The notes under the pieces are model-generated. The model had not been told where the DNA came from and searched no databases. It saw only the letters and a list, made by a program, of their open reading frames with translations. Below are positions 47,301 through 59,400 of a DNA stretch of 64,000 bases, piece by piece; position 1 is the first letter of the stretch, and each line of letters opens with the position of its first letter. The stretch is from Trachythela sp. YZ-2020. Taxonomy: Eukaryota; Cnidaria; Anthozoa; Malacalcyonacea; Clavulariidae. The stretch lies in assembly GCA_016169945.1 (NCBI GenBank), contig JADLSH010000388.1, positions 3,608,501-3,672,500 on the forward strand, written 5' to 3'. The position numbers and the translations under genes are program-made.

Positions 47301-50300
47301 AACAACCATTGCCTAACGGGTACAGATCCTTACAGTTAACGTATTTTGTAATGTAGAATTACAGTCTCGAAACCGCAGAAAAATGCACGAAAAAGGTAGT
47401 CATTCATTGGAAAGTTGGTCATTATCACATGGCACCCCACCCCTCCCCCTCCAATAGTGATTCTTTGGCCTTCAGTTCTTTATCTAAACTGTTCTCTATG
47501 AAAGTTTCTTTCTTGTGTGACCTGGCTCACTGCATTGGGTGTATTACCGTTTGTAGCAAACTGGCCAATGAAATCATTTGGTGTGTTATAAAAGAAATGA
47601 TTACTGCAATGCCAAAGGAATTCAGAGAAGCACAGAGTGAGTTCCAGGGGATTAGTACTGGCATAGAGACTCCCACTCCGAGATGGAAAACGTGTGGGGA
47701 TGCAACAAACAAGAATTTTGAGTATGCCACAACATTGCTTTATGCTGATAGATATCTGTCTGAGGAGGCGAGGCAAAGGGTAAGTGTATCGAGGTATTGC
47801 TGTAGATGAGAGAAAAAACAGACTCTAGATGACAGATGAATAGAATATAGATGAATAAACTATAGATGAATAGATGAATATAAACTATAGATGATAGATG
47901 AATATATAGACTATATATAGATGATAGATTAATAAACTATATATGATAGATGAATAGACTATAGTTGATAGTTGATAGATGAATAGACTATAGATGATAG
48001 ATGAATAGACTATAGTTGATAGATGAATAGACTATAGATGATAAGTATATGATAGATAAATAGACTATAATGATAAATGAATAGATGAATAGACTATAGA
48101 TGATAGATGAATAGACTATAGATGATAGATGAATAGACTATAGATGATAGATGAATAGACTATAGATGATAGATGAGTGAATAGACTATAGACGATAGAT
48201 GGATAGACTATAGATGATAGATGAATAGACTATTAATAATGATAAATGAATAGATGAATAGACTATAGAGGATAGATAACTATAGACTATAATTATAGAT
48301 GATAAGGTGATAGATGAATAAACTATATTGATGATTAAGCTAATTTTGAACCAAGCGACTAACTGTAAATGATAAATTTATAAGATCTTATTTTCTTGCC
48401 TAAACGCCAGGCTGCAGACTTATTCTTTGAAATAAGAAACCAGTTTATCGAAGGATTGGAAGAACAAGCTTGGATGGACAACACAACCCGCGACCAGGCT
48501 CGTATCAAGGTGAGACGAACTCTGACATTGAACTTCAAATTGAAAAAAAAATTTAAAGACTATAGTTTCTATGCTATCAAAATTTCTTTGATCAAATTAT
48601 CGTACGTTGATTAAATAGTCTAAATATCTAAATATTTAACTGTGTTGATCTTTGGTTTATAACTAGATCTATTTAAGTATTTCTCAGTTCGTATTACCTT
48701 CTTCTGTGGAAGTAAGTTCCTTGAGAGTGTTCTTGAAAACCAACTTCTTTTATATAAGTTAAAACAGATGGAAAAATGAAAATGTTTTATTTCCTCCTTA
48801 TATTTTTTCTTAGCTAACTACTATGAAAGAGAGTACTGGTTATCCTGCATTTATAAAGAATAAAACGATCTTGGACAAGATGTATGAGACGGTAGGTTTG
48901 AGCATCTACAGAACTTGATACAAACTTGTTGACTCAACAGACGTGTTACAAGTTGTTCTAACAACTTGTTATCGTCCTGCAATTCAGCAACTTGTTAACA
49001 ACCTTGAGTGACAACCCTGTAGCAACTTGATAAAATGGCAGCATTGTTAGTTACAACTTGACAACTTGTTGAGCTGTTAGGAACACATCTTGTTGACAAG
49101 ATGTGAGATTTTTACGTGTGTAGCTAATGATGAGTTTTCGCTCTAGTCAATCTAACTTATCATAGCCATATAGGCTAAATTTTGGTGACTATTAGCGTAT
49201 TTAATGTATGTTCTATTTTCATAGCTCACAGCGGATCCTCATGATCTATTTCAAAATACTCTGAACATTAAGAAAGCGCAAGTAGTGGAGAAAATAAGAG
49301 GACTTGAAACGCCACCTGACGACAGAAAGTATGTTATGTGATGTATTTCATCAATAATATTTTATTGAATGTTGTTTAATATTACACAGGATGTGGTTGC
49401 CCAATTCACCCAAGCTAGATGTCTAAGGAGATCTATAGTTTTTGTGAAGAAGAAGCCTGCGAAAAAGCCCGAAACACAGGAGAGGTCTCGATTTCTATGA
49501 GATGATAGTTCATTCGGGCTTCACCCTCATCAACTATCTATCACCTCATAGAAATCTTGAGCTCATAATCTAATTGTTAAATATAACTGTTACTGTATGT
49601 GTCCAACCTATGGGTTCTAAATATACCACAGTCGCGTTGCTATGGCAACAATAGCGTATGAACTATAGTAGTCATATCCTATAAATGGGACAAAAAATAA
49701 AATTACGTGAATTTCCTTCGGTAAATATTTTTTAAAAATTGCAGGTAAATTTCCCACACAGCATGAATCTGTCCCGCATTGCTTTTTCGTTACCAGTCTT
49801 ATGCCTTAATAAGTGCAGGGAGCCACCTTAAAGAATAATATTATCCGTTAAAAAACGATCCGTTAAAAAACTGGTATTAGCTGGGAAAATGGCATGAAAA
49901 CGTTTACGACCTTCACAGATTTTGGACGTCAATTTCCACCATCTTGGCTTCACTTTTCACATACATGAGGCCGAAGTGCCGAACATCAGAAGTTCTTACT
50001 CCAGATATATATAGAGCTCACTGGTCTACAGTAGCAAAAAGCCACTCAACCTCCATATTAGCTCAGCAGTATTGTAAGGGGCAGCGCCCAAGCAGCATCT
50101 TCCATCTGTACTCCTATAATTATATTCAAATGATATTGCCATATTATATCTATATAGTATTTTCATAGTATGAAAATGGCAATTAGTGTGGAATTTATTT
50201 CTATCAGTAAGGAGTTTGAAAAATATTTCCAGTGATAAACTATAATAGACTACGAGTGTATAACCGATTTATTTTATCTTTCCTTTCTAGATTTCCCCTA

Positions 50301-53300
50301 CCTCCTGTTGGTGTCAATGCCCTTTATAATCCTCAGTCAAACCAAATAAGTGAGCAAATTACTTACATACTATAATCTAAAAATTATTACTTTCAGACGT
50401 TTAGGAATGATCTGAAAAATGGGTAATAATTAACAGTTATTCTACGAACTCGAGTCGTATATGAGCTGATAGCTATCAGTCATATACGACGAGAGTGAGT
50501 AGAATAACTGTTTTATTATATACACAAGCTCTAGATCTGGATATTTACTTTTTTCAAGTAAAACTTGAATTTCCTCTTCATTTAATTGTCCAAATCTGCC
50601 AGCCATTTTTCTACTTTTCTCTACTAGCAGGGTATGAGCGCTAATATCCTGCTAGTAGAGAACCAATCAGATTGCAGAATACCTCGTATCCAGAGCTTGT
50701 GTATATAATAATATATGATATCCATGTTGTTTTTTCCACAGCTGTTTTGACAGGAATGTTGAAGGAACCTTTTTATGGAAGTGAAAGATTAAAGTAAGAT
50801 GTCCTACTAATCTGAAAGGATTTCCCATAAATATCCCTACTGCACAGTGGTTATTCGGCTCGTGCAGTTACGCGAAATCTGCTATTTTGGGTGGCATTAT
50901 CGTCGATTTCAACGAAGTGTCGTTTTCGCTTATATCCTGTGAAATACTGAGAGTTATAGGACAAGCTATTTAATAGTTATTCTACGAACTCGAGTCGTAT
51001 ATGAGCTGATAGCCGACGAGGCGCAATAGCGCCGAGTCGGCTATCAGTCATATACGACGAGAGTGAGTAGAATAAATAGTTTATTATATACACAAGCTCT
51101 GGATATGAACAGAACATTTTGGCGTACTTTTTTCAAGTAAAACTTGAATTTCCTCTACATTTAATTGTCCAAATCTGCCAGCCATTTTTCTACTTTTCTC
51201 TACTAGCAGAATATGAGTTAATATCCTGCTAGTAGAGAACCAATCAGATTGCAGAATACCTCATTTTACTGATACGAGATACGTTTTTGCAACATTACTG
51301 GCAACATCTCTTTTCCAAGGAGACGTCGAAAGAGAAATCTAAAGGTCTCTATCGTTGACTGTATTGTCGTTATATAAATTTCAATTTTCAGGGCCATGAA
51401 TTATGGTGCTCTGGGAGTAATCATTGGTCATGAAATCACCCATGGATTTGATGTTTCTGGTACGCTATTTATTTATTTGCTTTCGCCCCATTCTGTTTTC
51501 GCGCCGTTTCGTTGTCACACATTTTCTTCTCGCATGCTTTGTTTTTATACGTTTTGTTTTCGCGCCATTTTGTTGTTCCGACGTTTTCTTTTCGCATACA
51601 TAGATATATACACATACATGCAAACATAGTAACTAGGCATGTGAGTTATCTAAAGCTACGTTCTCGAGACCGGACCAGACTTGGACCGTGTTCCTCCGGT
51701 TCCACTTGTTCCTTCTCGAAGGAATTTGTACAGCTGCGCTTGAACTTCTGTCTGGTTTCCCGTGTGAACGCCGTGAATGGACGAATTTGAGTACGGTTTG
51801 AGGTCTAAGCCTGCTTATTATTTTTTATCTTGCGCCGTATTGTTTTTCGCGCCATTTTTTTAAGCCATTATATTTTCGCGTCCTTTTCTCCCTCCCCCCC
51901 CCATTTTGTTTTAACAACATTTTGTTTTCGCGCCGTTATGTTTTGGTATCGTTAGCCACATTTGTCTAGTATATAGTAGTATAAATATTATATTTATATA
52001 CCAGGCAGCCAGTTTGATGAGAAGGGAAACTTGAGGTCGTGGTGGACGCGACAATCTCACACCAATTATCAGCAACGATCTCAGTGCATGAAAGTACAAT
52101 ACAACAACACGTACGTGTATGGAAGGAAGGTTAGTCAAATATAATCACCTCCACCAGGAGCAGGGCCGTCGCTAAGTTGGGGTATGGGGGTGTGACACCC
52201 CCCTGAAAATTATTTGTCTGCAAATGAAAGATTTGTCGGGGAACGAAAAATATATATGGACAAATAAACGATCGATTAGTTAAAAGGTTTGTTTTAAAAT
52301 TGTAAATGTTGTAAAAAATATCGTCAAACTGATGATGTTTATTGCCGGCAAATAAAGAAATTCCCGTAGTAATTTTGGTAAAAAATACTTATTACGACCG
52401 CCTGTCACCCAGATTTTTTAAATCCACAGACTGCGGAGGGTAAATCGATTTTCATGTCTTCATGACTTCAAAACTATCATTATAAAGCATTAAAGGCGTT
52501 GTCCATCAAATACTCGTCAAAGCAGAAAGATATGTCGATTAAATTTTGGTTCAATTTGGATGAAAATTGGCTCACGAATTTGCAAACATTTGTCTTGCTT
52601 CTGGGTTCAAAATGCTTAATTTATATATGAATAATTTATGCATGATTACTTGAATTAGTTCGCTGGCGGAGGTGTGCAGTTTCTGGGCGGCCTTTAGTTG
52701 ACCCTATAAGTAGATACCGCTTGTTAAATGCGGGATGAATGTAGTGATCTGTTTCAAAGTGCAATGAAATACATCCATTTTAATGGTTTCGGAGGATCGA
52801 CTCGATTGTGTCAATGCAATTCGTACTATTCTTTTAAACTGCCGCTAACCCCATCTGATTTTCGACATGAGTAATATTAAGCCCGATTTACACTACGTAA
52901 AGGCCTTTAAACACGCCTTTAAACGTCCTTTAACACGCTTTTTAACAGGACGCCCTGCTTTTTAACACGCTTTTAACGCCTTTTTCGGATTGGCCAATCA
53001 AACTAAAACCATATAAGAAAAAACATAGTCCGATATATTATCATCTTGTAAACCCAAGATATGAGATATTGAAAAACAAGACGCACTATTCAAGGTCTCA
53101 AAGTCATTACTGGAACCAAAATCATCCTCATGCCTTGGTACTTTTGTGAGCCCTCCCCCCGCCCCCTTTGTTAACGTCCTGGGGCCGGTTGTACGAAGGC
53201 CGTTTAGCTTAAACGGTCGATAAGCCAAAATTAAATAACACTTTCACACATTTTGTGAATGACTGAACTTAAATCTAATGCACTTAATATGTAGTTGCAA

Positions 53301-55277
53301 ACATCATTGTTCTATTCAAGTTATCCAACTATTTCAGCTTGGTTGTTCAAAGAATGTGTAGACTTGATCGATGTTTTCGATTTATCCACCGGATAGGCTA
53401 AACGGGCTTCGTACAACCGGCCCCAGGACTACACCACTTAGCTACTCCTATGCCTAGAAAATGCCAAAGGGGTAATTATATCTTTACGTGTATTCTAACT
53501 TCACTAATTTTCTTGGTATTTCTCTTTTTAGTTGGACGGACTGAAGACATTATCGGAAAATATCGCGGACAACGGCGGTCTAAAATATGCATACCGAGTA
53601 AGTTTCCTTGATCATTACATTTTTTCAAAATGTTTCCGTGAAATAATAATTTTGGAATATGTTCGTACTTTTCGTAGGCGTATAAAAAGTGGCGTGAAAC
53701 AAATGGCAAAGAAGACAAATTGCCAGGACTAGAATTTAATAACGATCAACTCTTCTTCATCGGTTTTGCCCAGGTGAAATTTAGTAACTATATTCATAGT
53801 GTACAAGATATTAGGTCAGTCAGTTCTGAACTGCTCCTTGAGGTTCAGTCCTTACGAAAATTTCACATATCATTTTCACATGTGAAATTATGTGTGGAAT
53901 TGGAAAAAGTTTGGCCTGAAATGATGACGTCAAAAAATTGCCAGAAAATATGTCTTGCATAATTATTACGTTTTTTTAACGAAGCTGTAACTTGTCTCCT
54001 TAATATGCAAATAGTAAATGTAGTGTTTTTTGATAGATTAAGGTGTGCCCTTTCACACTACATGCACCATAACTTAGTAACTAGTCGGAGACATAAAAAG
54101 TTTTTGGCCTGAAATGATAAAGTCCAAAAATTGCCAGAATGTCAGAAAATATGTCTTGCATATTGCGTTTTTTGAACGAAGCTGTAACTTGTCTCCTTAA
54201 TTAATATGCAAATAGTAAATTTAGTGTTTTTTGATAGGTTAAGGTGTGCTCTTTCACACTACATGCACCATAACTTAGTAACTGGTCGGAGACATAAAAC
54301 AATTTGGCCTGAAATGATGACGTCAAATAAAAATGAGTGAGCGCGGATGAATTTTCCCCTCGACGGTGTGAAAGAACAAGTGTGTTTGTTTACTTTAGAG
54401 TCTAGAATGTTGTATGCCCCAAATTAAATACACTCATACATGGGCCCGAATTTTATTCCTGACCGAGGCCAAAAAGCTGTGAGTCCAACTCTGGCTCCAT
54501 TGTTACCACAGCAGGATGTCTGAACTACTGCAATAGCTATATTTATACTGAATAGCTCTATCAGTTCTAAACATTAAATCTAATTTGTACAATTTTAGAC
54601 ATGGTGTGCAAAGTACCGAGATGAAACCATTGCTCTTCTTTTACAACTCGACACACATGCTTTAAATCCAGCCAGGTATAGTTAAAGGAAACTTAAAACA
54701 CCCTAGCAGTTTCCTGTTATTATCCTGCAGGACCTCCTAGGACTATCAAACTCATTAATAATTGATGACGAAATTCAAAAGTACGGTTAGCTGTGCTCGA
54801 ATTCGTGCGGTTTCATGCGTTTCATGTGACCCCTCATGAAAATGGGCTATTACATTTAAAACCACACCCCCCTGTCGAGGACCTCTGCTTTTCAGGATTT
54901 TTACCCCTCTGGAATGCAAAAAATCTGTGTAATGACCCCTCTGTAAGTGTATTTTTCACTTTAACCTCTCTGGAAACAGCAATTGTCTCACATTTTCTTC
55001 AATTACCCGTCTGGAAAAAATTGAGTAATTAACCCCCTTGGAAATGGAGGTCCTCGACAGGGGGGGTGCGGGTATTAAATGTAATAGCTCAATTTGAGTA
55101 CAGTTTCGAATTCACCGAAATCCTCATTCCACAAGTTGTTCACAACTTTTGCATCTATGTTGTGTTGAATATACAATGATTTACCTTTTTAGGGTCCGAG
55201 TTCCAATTAAAAATCTTCCAGAGTTTAGCAAGGCGTTTAAATGTGAACAGCCGCAGAAAACTTGTACCGTGTGGTAA
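39143..55277 (+). CDS. M13 zinc metallopeptidase (neprilysin/ECE-like), frameshifted in exon 2
   Basis: This is a type II membrane peptidase that would cleave extracellular peptides. Eighteen exons: 39143-39374, 43957-44152, 44671-44934, 45368-45424, 46308-46406, 47076-47209, 47557-47779, 48411-48509, 48814-48891, 49225-49328, 50291-50349, 50742-50793, 51392-51459, 52005-52129, 53532-53597, 53678-53773, 54599-54675 and 55193-55277. About 704 residues. The short cytoplasmic tail is followed by a membrane span at 31-51. The ectodomain opens KPCDDFYQYSCGGF. Zinc motif HEITH is at about 546-550 and ENIADNGG (Glu606 third ligand) at 606-613. The C-terminus CTVW is the family end. The usual NAY/FY substrate motif reads NALY. 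In exon 2 the frame shifts by one base at the G-run 44110-44113; every other junction is in phase, so exons 3-18 need one extra base there. All introns are GT-AG. The ATG at 39143 gives the normal short tail; an earlier in-frame start at 39020 is less likely. Confidence 0.92.
39963..40744. mobile_element. 782-bp mariner-type foldback element
   Basis: The ends CAGGGTGTCCCAAAAAAA and its complement are flanked by TA on both sides. Nearly the whole element is two long arms, for example AACTAACCATTTGCCTTCTA near 40100 against TAGAAGGCAAATGGTTAGTT near 40593, and GGTGGCGACACCAAT against ATTGGTGTCGCCACC. The fold turns near 40355. It shares its ends with the 195-bp MITE at 38440 and lies in intron 1 of the M13 peptidase gene. 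Confidence 0.88.
41555..42152. repeat. 69-bp tandem satellite with an internal palindrome
   Basis: About eight to nine head-to-tail units start at 41555, 41624, 41693, 41762 and 41831, a period of exactly 69 bp where no indel intervenes. Each unit begins with the palindrome TGCGATGCATCGCA and continues CAAATTAGCATACCATGACT, then TACAGTGATTGTAGTGTGGT. Because 69 is divisible by 3, the minus strand stays open within units (a 23-residue repeat such as MHRTTAHDNHTTITVSHGML), but ATG-to-stop runs are short. It lies in M13 gene intron 1. Confidence 0.92.
42792..43144. mobile_element. MITE rich in CAACTTGT/ACAAGTTG, copy 1
   Basis: The ends are CTACACACATAAAAATC and the complement TTTTTACGTGTGTAG. 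The interior is built from CAACAAGTTGT, ACAAGTTGTTG and related words in both orientations, so it can fold in many ways. A partial second copy lies at 48908-49123. It is in M13 gene intron 1. Confidence 0.82.
43291..43450. repeat. Foldback element
   Basis: TAATAGTATGGTTTCGAGTG, CAATTTGGAAAAAACATGCA and CGAGTGAGTTTTTCAAAGA on the left pair with TCTTTGAAAAACTCACGAG, TGCATGTTTTTTCAAATTG and CACGAGAAATCATGCTATTA on the right. The loop is near 43350-43390. It is intron 1 material of the M13 gene. Confidence 0.82.
44248..44640. repeat. GTTGTC and GTT microsatellite tract in M13 intron 2
   Basis: Seven or more tandem GTTGTC units (about 44255-44298) pass into GTT runs (44325-44350 and 44515-44537), separated by impure G/T-rich, C-interrupted sequence. 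It ends about 30 bp before exon 3. Length variation between individuals would be expected. Confidence 0.9.
45133..45297. repeat. Foldback element in M13 intron 3
   Basis: GACCTTAT near 45133 and ACGTTTC (45150), then GACTACAACTACCAGAATGC near 45168, pair with GCATTCTGGTAGTTGTAGTC near 45231 and AACGTCATTATGCATAAGGTC at the right end. Confidence 0.7.
46488..46830 (+). mobile_element. SINE-like element, diverged relative of copies 1 and 2
   Basis: It starts GGGAAGCACGGGTGGCAGAT with a tRNA-like head and carries the body block GGGTTTTTCTCCGGGTACTC plus CGGTTTTCCTCCC, shared with the copies at 13361 and 33029. The rest differs: an A-rich stretch at 46680-46710, then CTAACTAACTAACCCTCGGA and a tail near 46830. 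The shared block with unshared flanks suggests a conserved SINE central domain carried by separate families. Confidence 0.65.
47821..48330. repeat. Imperfect tandem repeat, GAATAGACTATAGATGATAGAT units
   Basis: A roughly 22-bp unit (GAATAGACTATAGATGATAG plus AT) repeats about twenty times with insertions and shortened units. It lies in the M13 gene intron before exon 8 and ends about 80 bp upstream of that exon. No coding content. Confidence 0.9.
48908..49123. mobile_element. MITE rich in CAACTTGT, truncated copy 2
   Basis: The right end CAAGATGTGAGATTTTTACG plus TGTGTAG is the complement of the left end of copy 1 at 42792. The interior has the same ACTTGTTGACTCAACAG and CCTGCAATTCAGCAACTTGT blocks, inverted relative to copy 1. 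The left terminal repeat is missing. Confidence 0.75.
50431..50712. mobile_element. Foldback MITE, copy 1, M13 gene intron 11
   Basis: It starts TAACAGTTATTCTACGAACT and folds through CGTATATGAGCTGATAGCTA with TAGCTATCAGTCATATACGA and GAGTAGAATAACTG. It continues with TATATACACAAGCTCT, TTTTCTCTACTAGCAG, CTGCTAGTAGAGAACCAATC and AGAGCTTGTGTATATAATA, which gives outer ACACAAGCTCT arms as well. A second copy lies 540 bp downstream. Confidence 0.85.
50971..51265. mobile_element. Foldback MITE, copy 2, M13 gene intron 12
   Basis: It matches copy 1 at 50431 over the hairpin and the ACACAAGCTCTGGATATGAA to GAACCAATCAGATTGCAGAA block. At the hairpin tip it carries a longer palindrome, CCGACGAGGCGCAATAGCGC followed by CGAGTCGG, that copy 1 lacks. 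The last ACACAAGCTCT arm seen in copy 1 is absent here. Confidence 0.85.
53176..53429. mobile_element. 254-bp TIR element (GTCCTGGGGCCGGTTGTACG ends)
   Basis: The left end GTCCTGGGGCCGGTTGTACG continues AAGGCCGTTTAGC. The right end is its complement, GCTAAACGGGCTTCGTACAA plus CCGGCCCCAGGAC. The interior has AAACGGTCGATAAGCC against TTTATCCACCGGATAGGCT. It lies in M13 gene intron 14. Confidence 0.85.
53911..54333. repeat. Two and a fraction tandem copies of a ~195-bp unit
   Basis: Units begin TTGGCCTGAAATGATGACGT at about 53911, 54103 and 54303 and include GCCAGAAAATATGTCTTGCA, ACGAAGCTGTAACTTGTCTC and TTTCACACTACATGCACCAT. The third copy is only a stub. It is in M13 gene intron 16. Confidence 0.88.
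54846..55089. mobile_element. 244-bp TIR element in M13 gene intron 17
   Basis: The left end GCTATTACATTTAAAACCAC runs on to CCCCTGTCGAGGACCTC. The right end is GGAGGTCCTCGACAGGGGG, then GGTATTAAATGTAATAGC. The interior has short repeats of ACCCCTCTGGAA and AACCTCTCTGGAAA. Confidence 0.82.
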
Positions 55278-56450
55278 TATGGGTATGTTTATCACGTGCA
55301 TGAGGTGTGGTTGACACATGCACAAAGTTTTTAACTTGGATGAGATCAGACATTTTCCAACCGTTCTTATTTTACTTTTACAATCAAACGTGAACATTTT
55401 TTCAATTAATCTCGTCACAAAATTGTCTTGATATAAATGATGTAAATACTCAATAATAAACTTGCTCGTTATTAGATAATTTATCTCATTTTATTATTTT
55501 GGAAGATTTCGGAGACGAAGATCAAAATATCATTCAAGAAAAACAGACTTTCCGAATAATTTTAACATTAAATCGAATATCCTTAAATTACAATCTTTTT
55601 CATTCACATATCCACTCATGTAGATTATTCTAATGGTATATAACACTGGCTCGCTTTCTACACACGCCTAAGCACGTGAGTTAAAGTGAGTTATACAAAT
55701 CGCATTGCAAATGGCCGTATTAAGCATAACATCGCAGGCTCAGTTAAAAATTCTCGCGCGCTTTTATTCGTTTTGCCAATGGTTTTGACATAGCTTCTAA
55801 AAATATATTGAGACTGAAATTGTAACTTTAAAGTATCTTTGTCGTCAGGAAAAACGCCTTTTATTATGAATTGTGCATGAAAGATGTAACTATAAACTAA
55901 ACCTTTTTTTAATGATTTTATAGAACGTTTAAACACTATACAACGAGCGATGAGGCAGCCATATTGGTGTGACATCATCAGTTAGTTATTAACTGGCAAA
56001 TTTAAGAAGAAAGAGGGGTCACTGATGACTAATTTCTACCTAGACAATATGTTTCCTAACATGTCAGATACACCACAGTACTTTCACTGGTACTATACAG
56101 TTGATTTGTGCCTTTTGTGGTCACTTCAATATGGCCGCCATTGCCGTCGTTGATGCACAATGTTTATTCATAGCAAATGCGCTATCCAGTTCTAGTTTTG
56201 AGGTCAGTGGTTCTTATCCACGAAAATTAACAACACTGCATGTGGGTCGAGCAATATATGTAGGGAATAGCGTGTGTCTAAGTGGGCGTGCATAATTATA
56301 GCAATATATAGCCACTTCGATATTTTGCATATAATTATATCAATAACCCGTCGATATTAATTTAGAATATTTAAATACATTCTTAAGTCTACCACCAACG
56401 AAGTGCTATCGTCACAAAGAGTTTAAAACATTCACGAACAACTTTTCAAA
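55278..56450. other. Spacer between the M13 peptidase and the NmrA-like gene
   Basis: The first part holds the peptidase 3' UTR, with an AATAAA at 55455-55460 as the likely polyadenylation signal (178 bp after the stop). The remainder up to 56450 should hold the NmrA-like gene promoter. A minus-strand open stretch at 55691-55978 has no domain I recognise and no splice support. No transposon ends were recognised. Confidence 0.5.
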
Positions 56451-59400
56451 ATGCCTCGCAAAACTATTGTTGTTTTTAGCGGCACGGGCGCTCAGGGGTT
56501 TAGCGTTGTGAACGCGTTGTTGGAACATGGCAAATACCGCATTCGCGCTGTTGCGAAGTCGACGGACAACCGAAAGGCGCTAATGCTTCGGGGAAAAGGC
56601 GCCGAATTAGCTCGAGCGAACCTAGACAGCCTAGACGCGTGCAAAGCCGCAGTTAGAGACGCTTACGGTGTGTTTCTCGTCACAAACTTTTGGGAACATC
56701 GCGATGTGGATCGTGAATTTAAACAAGGGAAGAATGTCGTCGATGCCTGTATCGAAGGAGGAGTCAAACATTTGGTGTTTAGTGGCCAGGAGAATGTTCT
56801 GAAACTTCGTGGTTATGCCTGCCGTAAGTACGCATACATTTTACATATATTTATATACACGCATAGTTTTATATATAGGTTGGCAATCCTCAACATCTTC
56901 ACCAAGGATGAAATCGTCAGTCGTGAAGATTTTGAGGTAAGCCGACCTATAGTCTATACTATATATATATTTGATCTATGTTAATGGTATTGAGAACTGC
57001 GACCTTTCGTGAACCAAAACACATATTCAAATTTATATATATATATATATACATATAACCAATGGACATTAATTCATGCACAGCTTTCAACACCCAATTG
57101 GCTATATATAAGCGTTTCCGTAGTGAGCGTGCGTTCCCTAAAGAAATTCACGAGGCATGGATCCAAAGCAGCCTTATAAAGTTATATGACATATTTTATA
57201 GAGTCAAAACTCTCTGCTAACTTGCTAAGTGCTTTTAAGCTCAGTACAAACTCAGTTTAAATGCTGTTCAAATAAAATGGCATTTAGACGCATGGCTGAG
57301 TTTGTATTAACATTATTCAATCTATTTGTTTGAAGTCTTTAACTGACTTAGGGGTTGAGCTTTGGTCACACGATGTAGATTATAAGAAAGTAAAGAAACT
57401 GTATTGGCTATACTGTGCCTGTGGACTGAAAAAGATTAAAAACACTTATTTATAACATATTATAAACGACCGTGCTTGGTTTCTTATACTTGTTTAAAAT
57501 CGTCTTTGCATGATGTATTTTTAGACAAGTTTTCATGTTAAAAATTAACACCTATAACCGCAAAAATTTCGTTTTCGTTTTTTATATAATGAAATTATGT
57601 ATTGCCTTTGGTTTTTGCCAAAAAAATTGTTGACGAAGTATAATATAATAGATAACGCTATAATGTTTGATAACGGAATTCGACATTCCTGCATATTTAT
57701 TGCTTCTCTTAAAGAAATTGAAACAATATCCTGATTCTTGAATCAAATTTTTCAATTAGAACGAAAGTTTGCATTCGTTTTACGTCAAAGAAAGATCGTT
57801 TTTCGATATTTTGGCACAAACTAAATGTTTTTTGGACACCGTGAATTTATTTTTCCTATAAATTTAAGATCGAGTTGTTTTATGCAAATTTCAAAATTTC
57901 ATGTAGTTACAAACTATATAGTTTCAAATAAACTTACTTTGTTGCATATTTAAATGTGAGTGGTAGGAAATCGCTCCTAAACAATTTCCTCATTCCATTT
58001 GCCCCTAAATAAAGTTTATTGTCTTTATTCACCTGTAATTTGGTACAAAAAATGCGATGTTTTATGTGAATTTTAAACCCAATAAACTTCGTAAACTTAG
58101 TTGAAGATCTATTATTCTTAGTTTCATGAGCATTGAATATCATTCTAGCATATATTCGCACTGCGTGTGTCAAGACAATATACATCGTAAATTATTCATT
58201 CATACAAAAGAATAGTTAACAAGATAATTTATTTTATGCCCACGTAAAACTTTAGCAGTATTCTAAATGCTTTCAACACCTCTAAAACTAGATATTTTCA
58301 AAGCCGTTTGTTTTCCCGCCAACAAAGAACAACAAGCAATTTATCTAGACTATAGAGTATAGTGAAAACATCTTTTGAATGTTTCTGCTCAGTTGTATTT
58401 TGGCGACAAAAGCGAGATGTTCGTGTCGACGGGTAGTATTGATGTCGTGCTGTGGTCGTGAATATTTAATTTATTATTATCAAGCCCTGTAATTGTGTGT
58501 AATGAATGTGTATATATCATGCACATAGAAACTTCATAGTCCCGTTATATGCTGAACAATAACTCTCGCGACTATGACTATGACGTATGATGTTTCTATG
58601 TGATCAATTTTTCTGGAGAACAAATTTCAGCCAATATTTAAAAAGAATGAAAAAATATTTTCATATGCTTCTATAGCCTATTTACAATGAGTCTTGTACT
58701 TGATGCAACTGAACTTGAAAATGACTCAGTTATGTATAGCTGAACTTTCCTAAAGTGAACATAGTTTTTTCTTATATAAGTAATAAGAGGTGGGCTTAAT
58801 TTGACCTTAGTGGACTCTACGTATACCTATGTAGGGAGATGCCGTGTCGGGAAGTCATCCGTGTCGGGAAGTCATTTTTTAATAACAATGTTAAAAATAT
58901 ACAGAAAGATTTCTTTATTGAATAAAATTCCTGTATATAATTTCACCATAGCAACACTGAGACAATCTCCGCTTCTGAGGGTCTTCTGATAGCCCACTCA
59001 TGCAAATTATATGTTGTAAAAGACAATTAACATTGCAACACCCTTTTTCTGGTATTTAGTGTCCAAATTTTTACGTTCTTTAATCTCCAGTTATATGTTC
59101 GCGTGCCCTGTCTAAGACCAAAGTCAACAAACTAATTAATGTCAAACAAAGTCTTATAAGCCATAAGGTTTCTTAAAACTTTTCAAGAAGCATTTCGCTC
59201 GTACTGGCTATAATCATTGTGGACAGGAATTTAACCTTAGTACTATATTTATCCTCCGCATGGTAGCTCTATCAATTTGTTTTGGAAGATCTTAAACTCA
59301 TGTGAAGTAGTTTTTTTGGGGAAAATTTCGTCTTTGACTAAGTGGAAAATGATAAATTTATACAATATTGAAAGAGAAAAATATTTCTTTTCTGGAATGA

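Noticed and set aside
56879..56936. Extra exon in the NmrA-like gene (between TATATAG and GTAAGC)
   Set aside because: The 58-base segment has good splice sites but would break the frame, and the conserved protein joins perfectly from 56823 to 60370 without it. It might be a rare poison exon.
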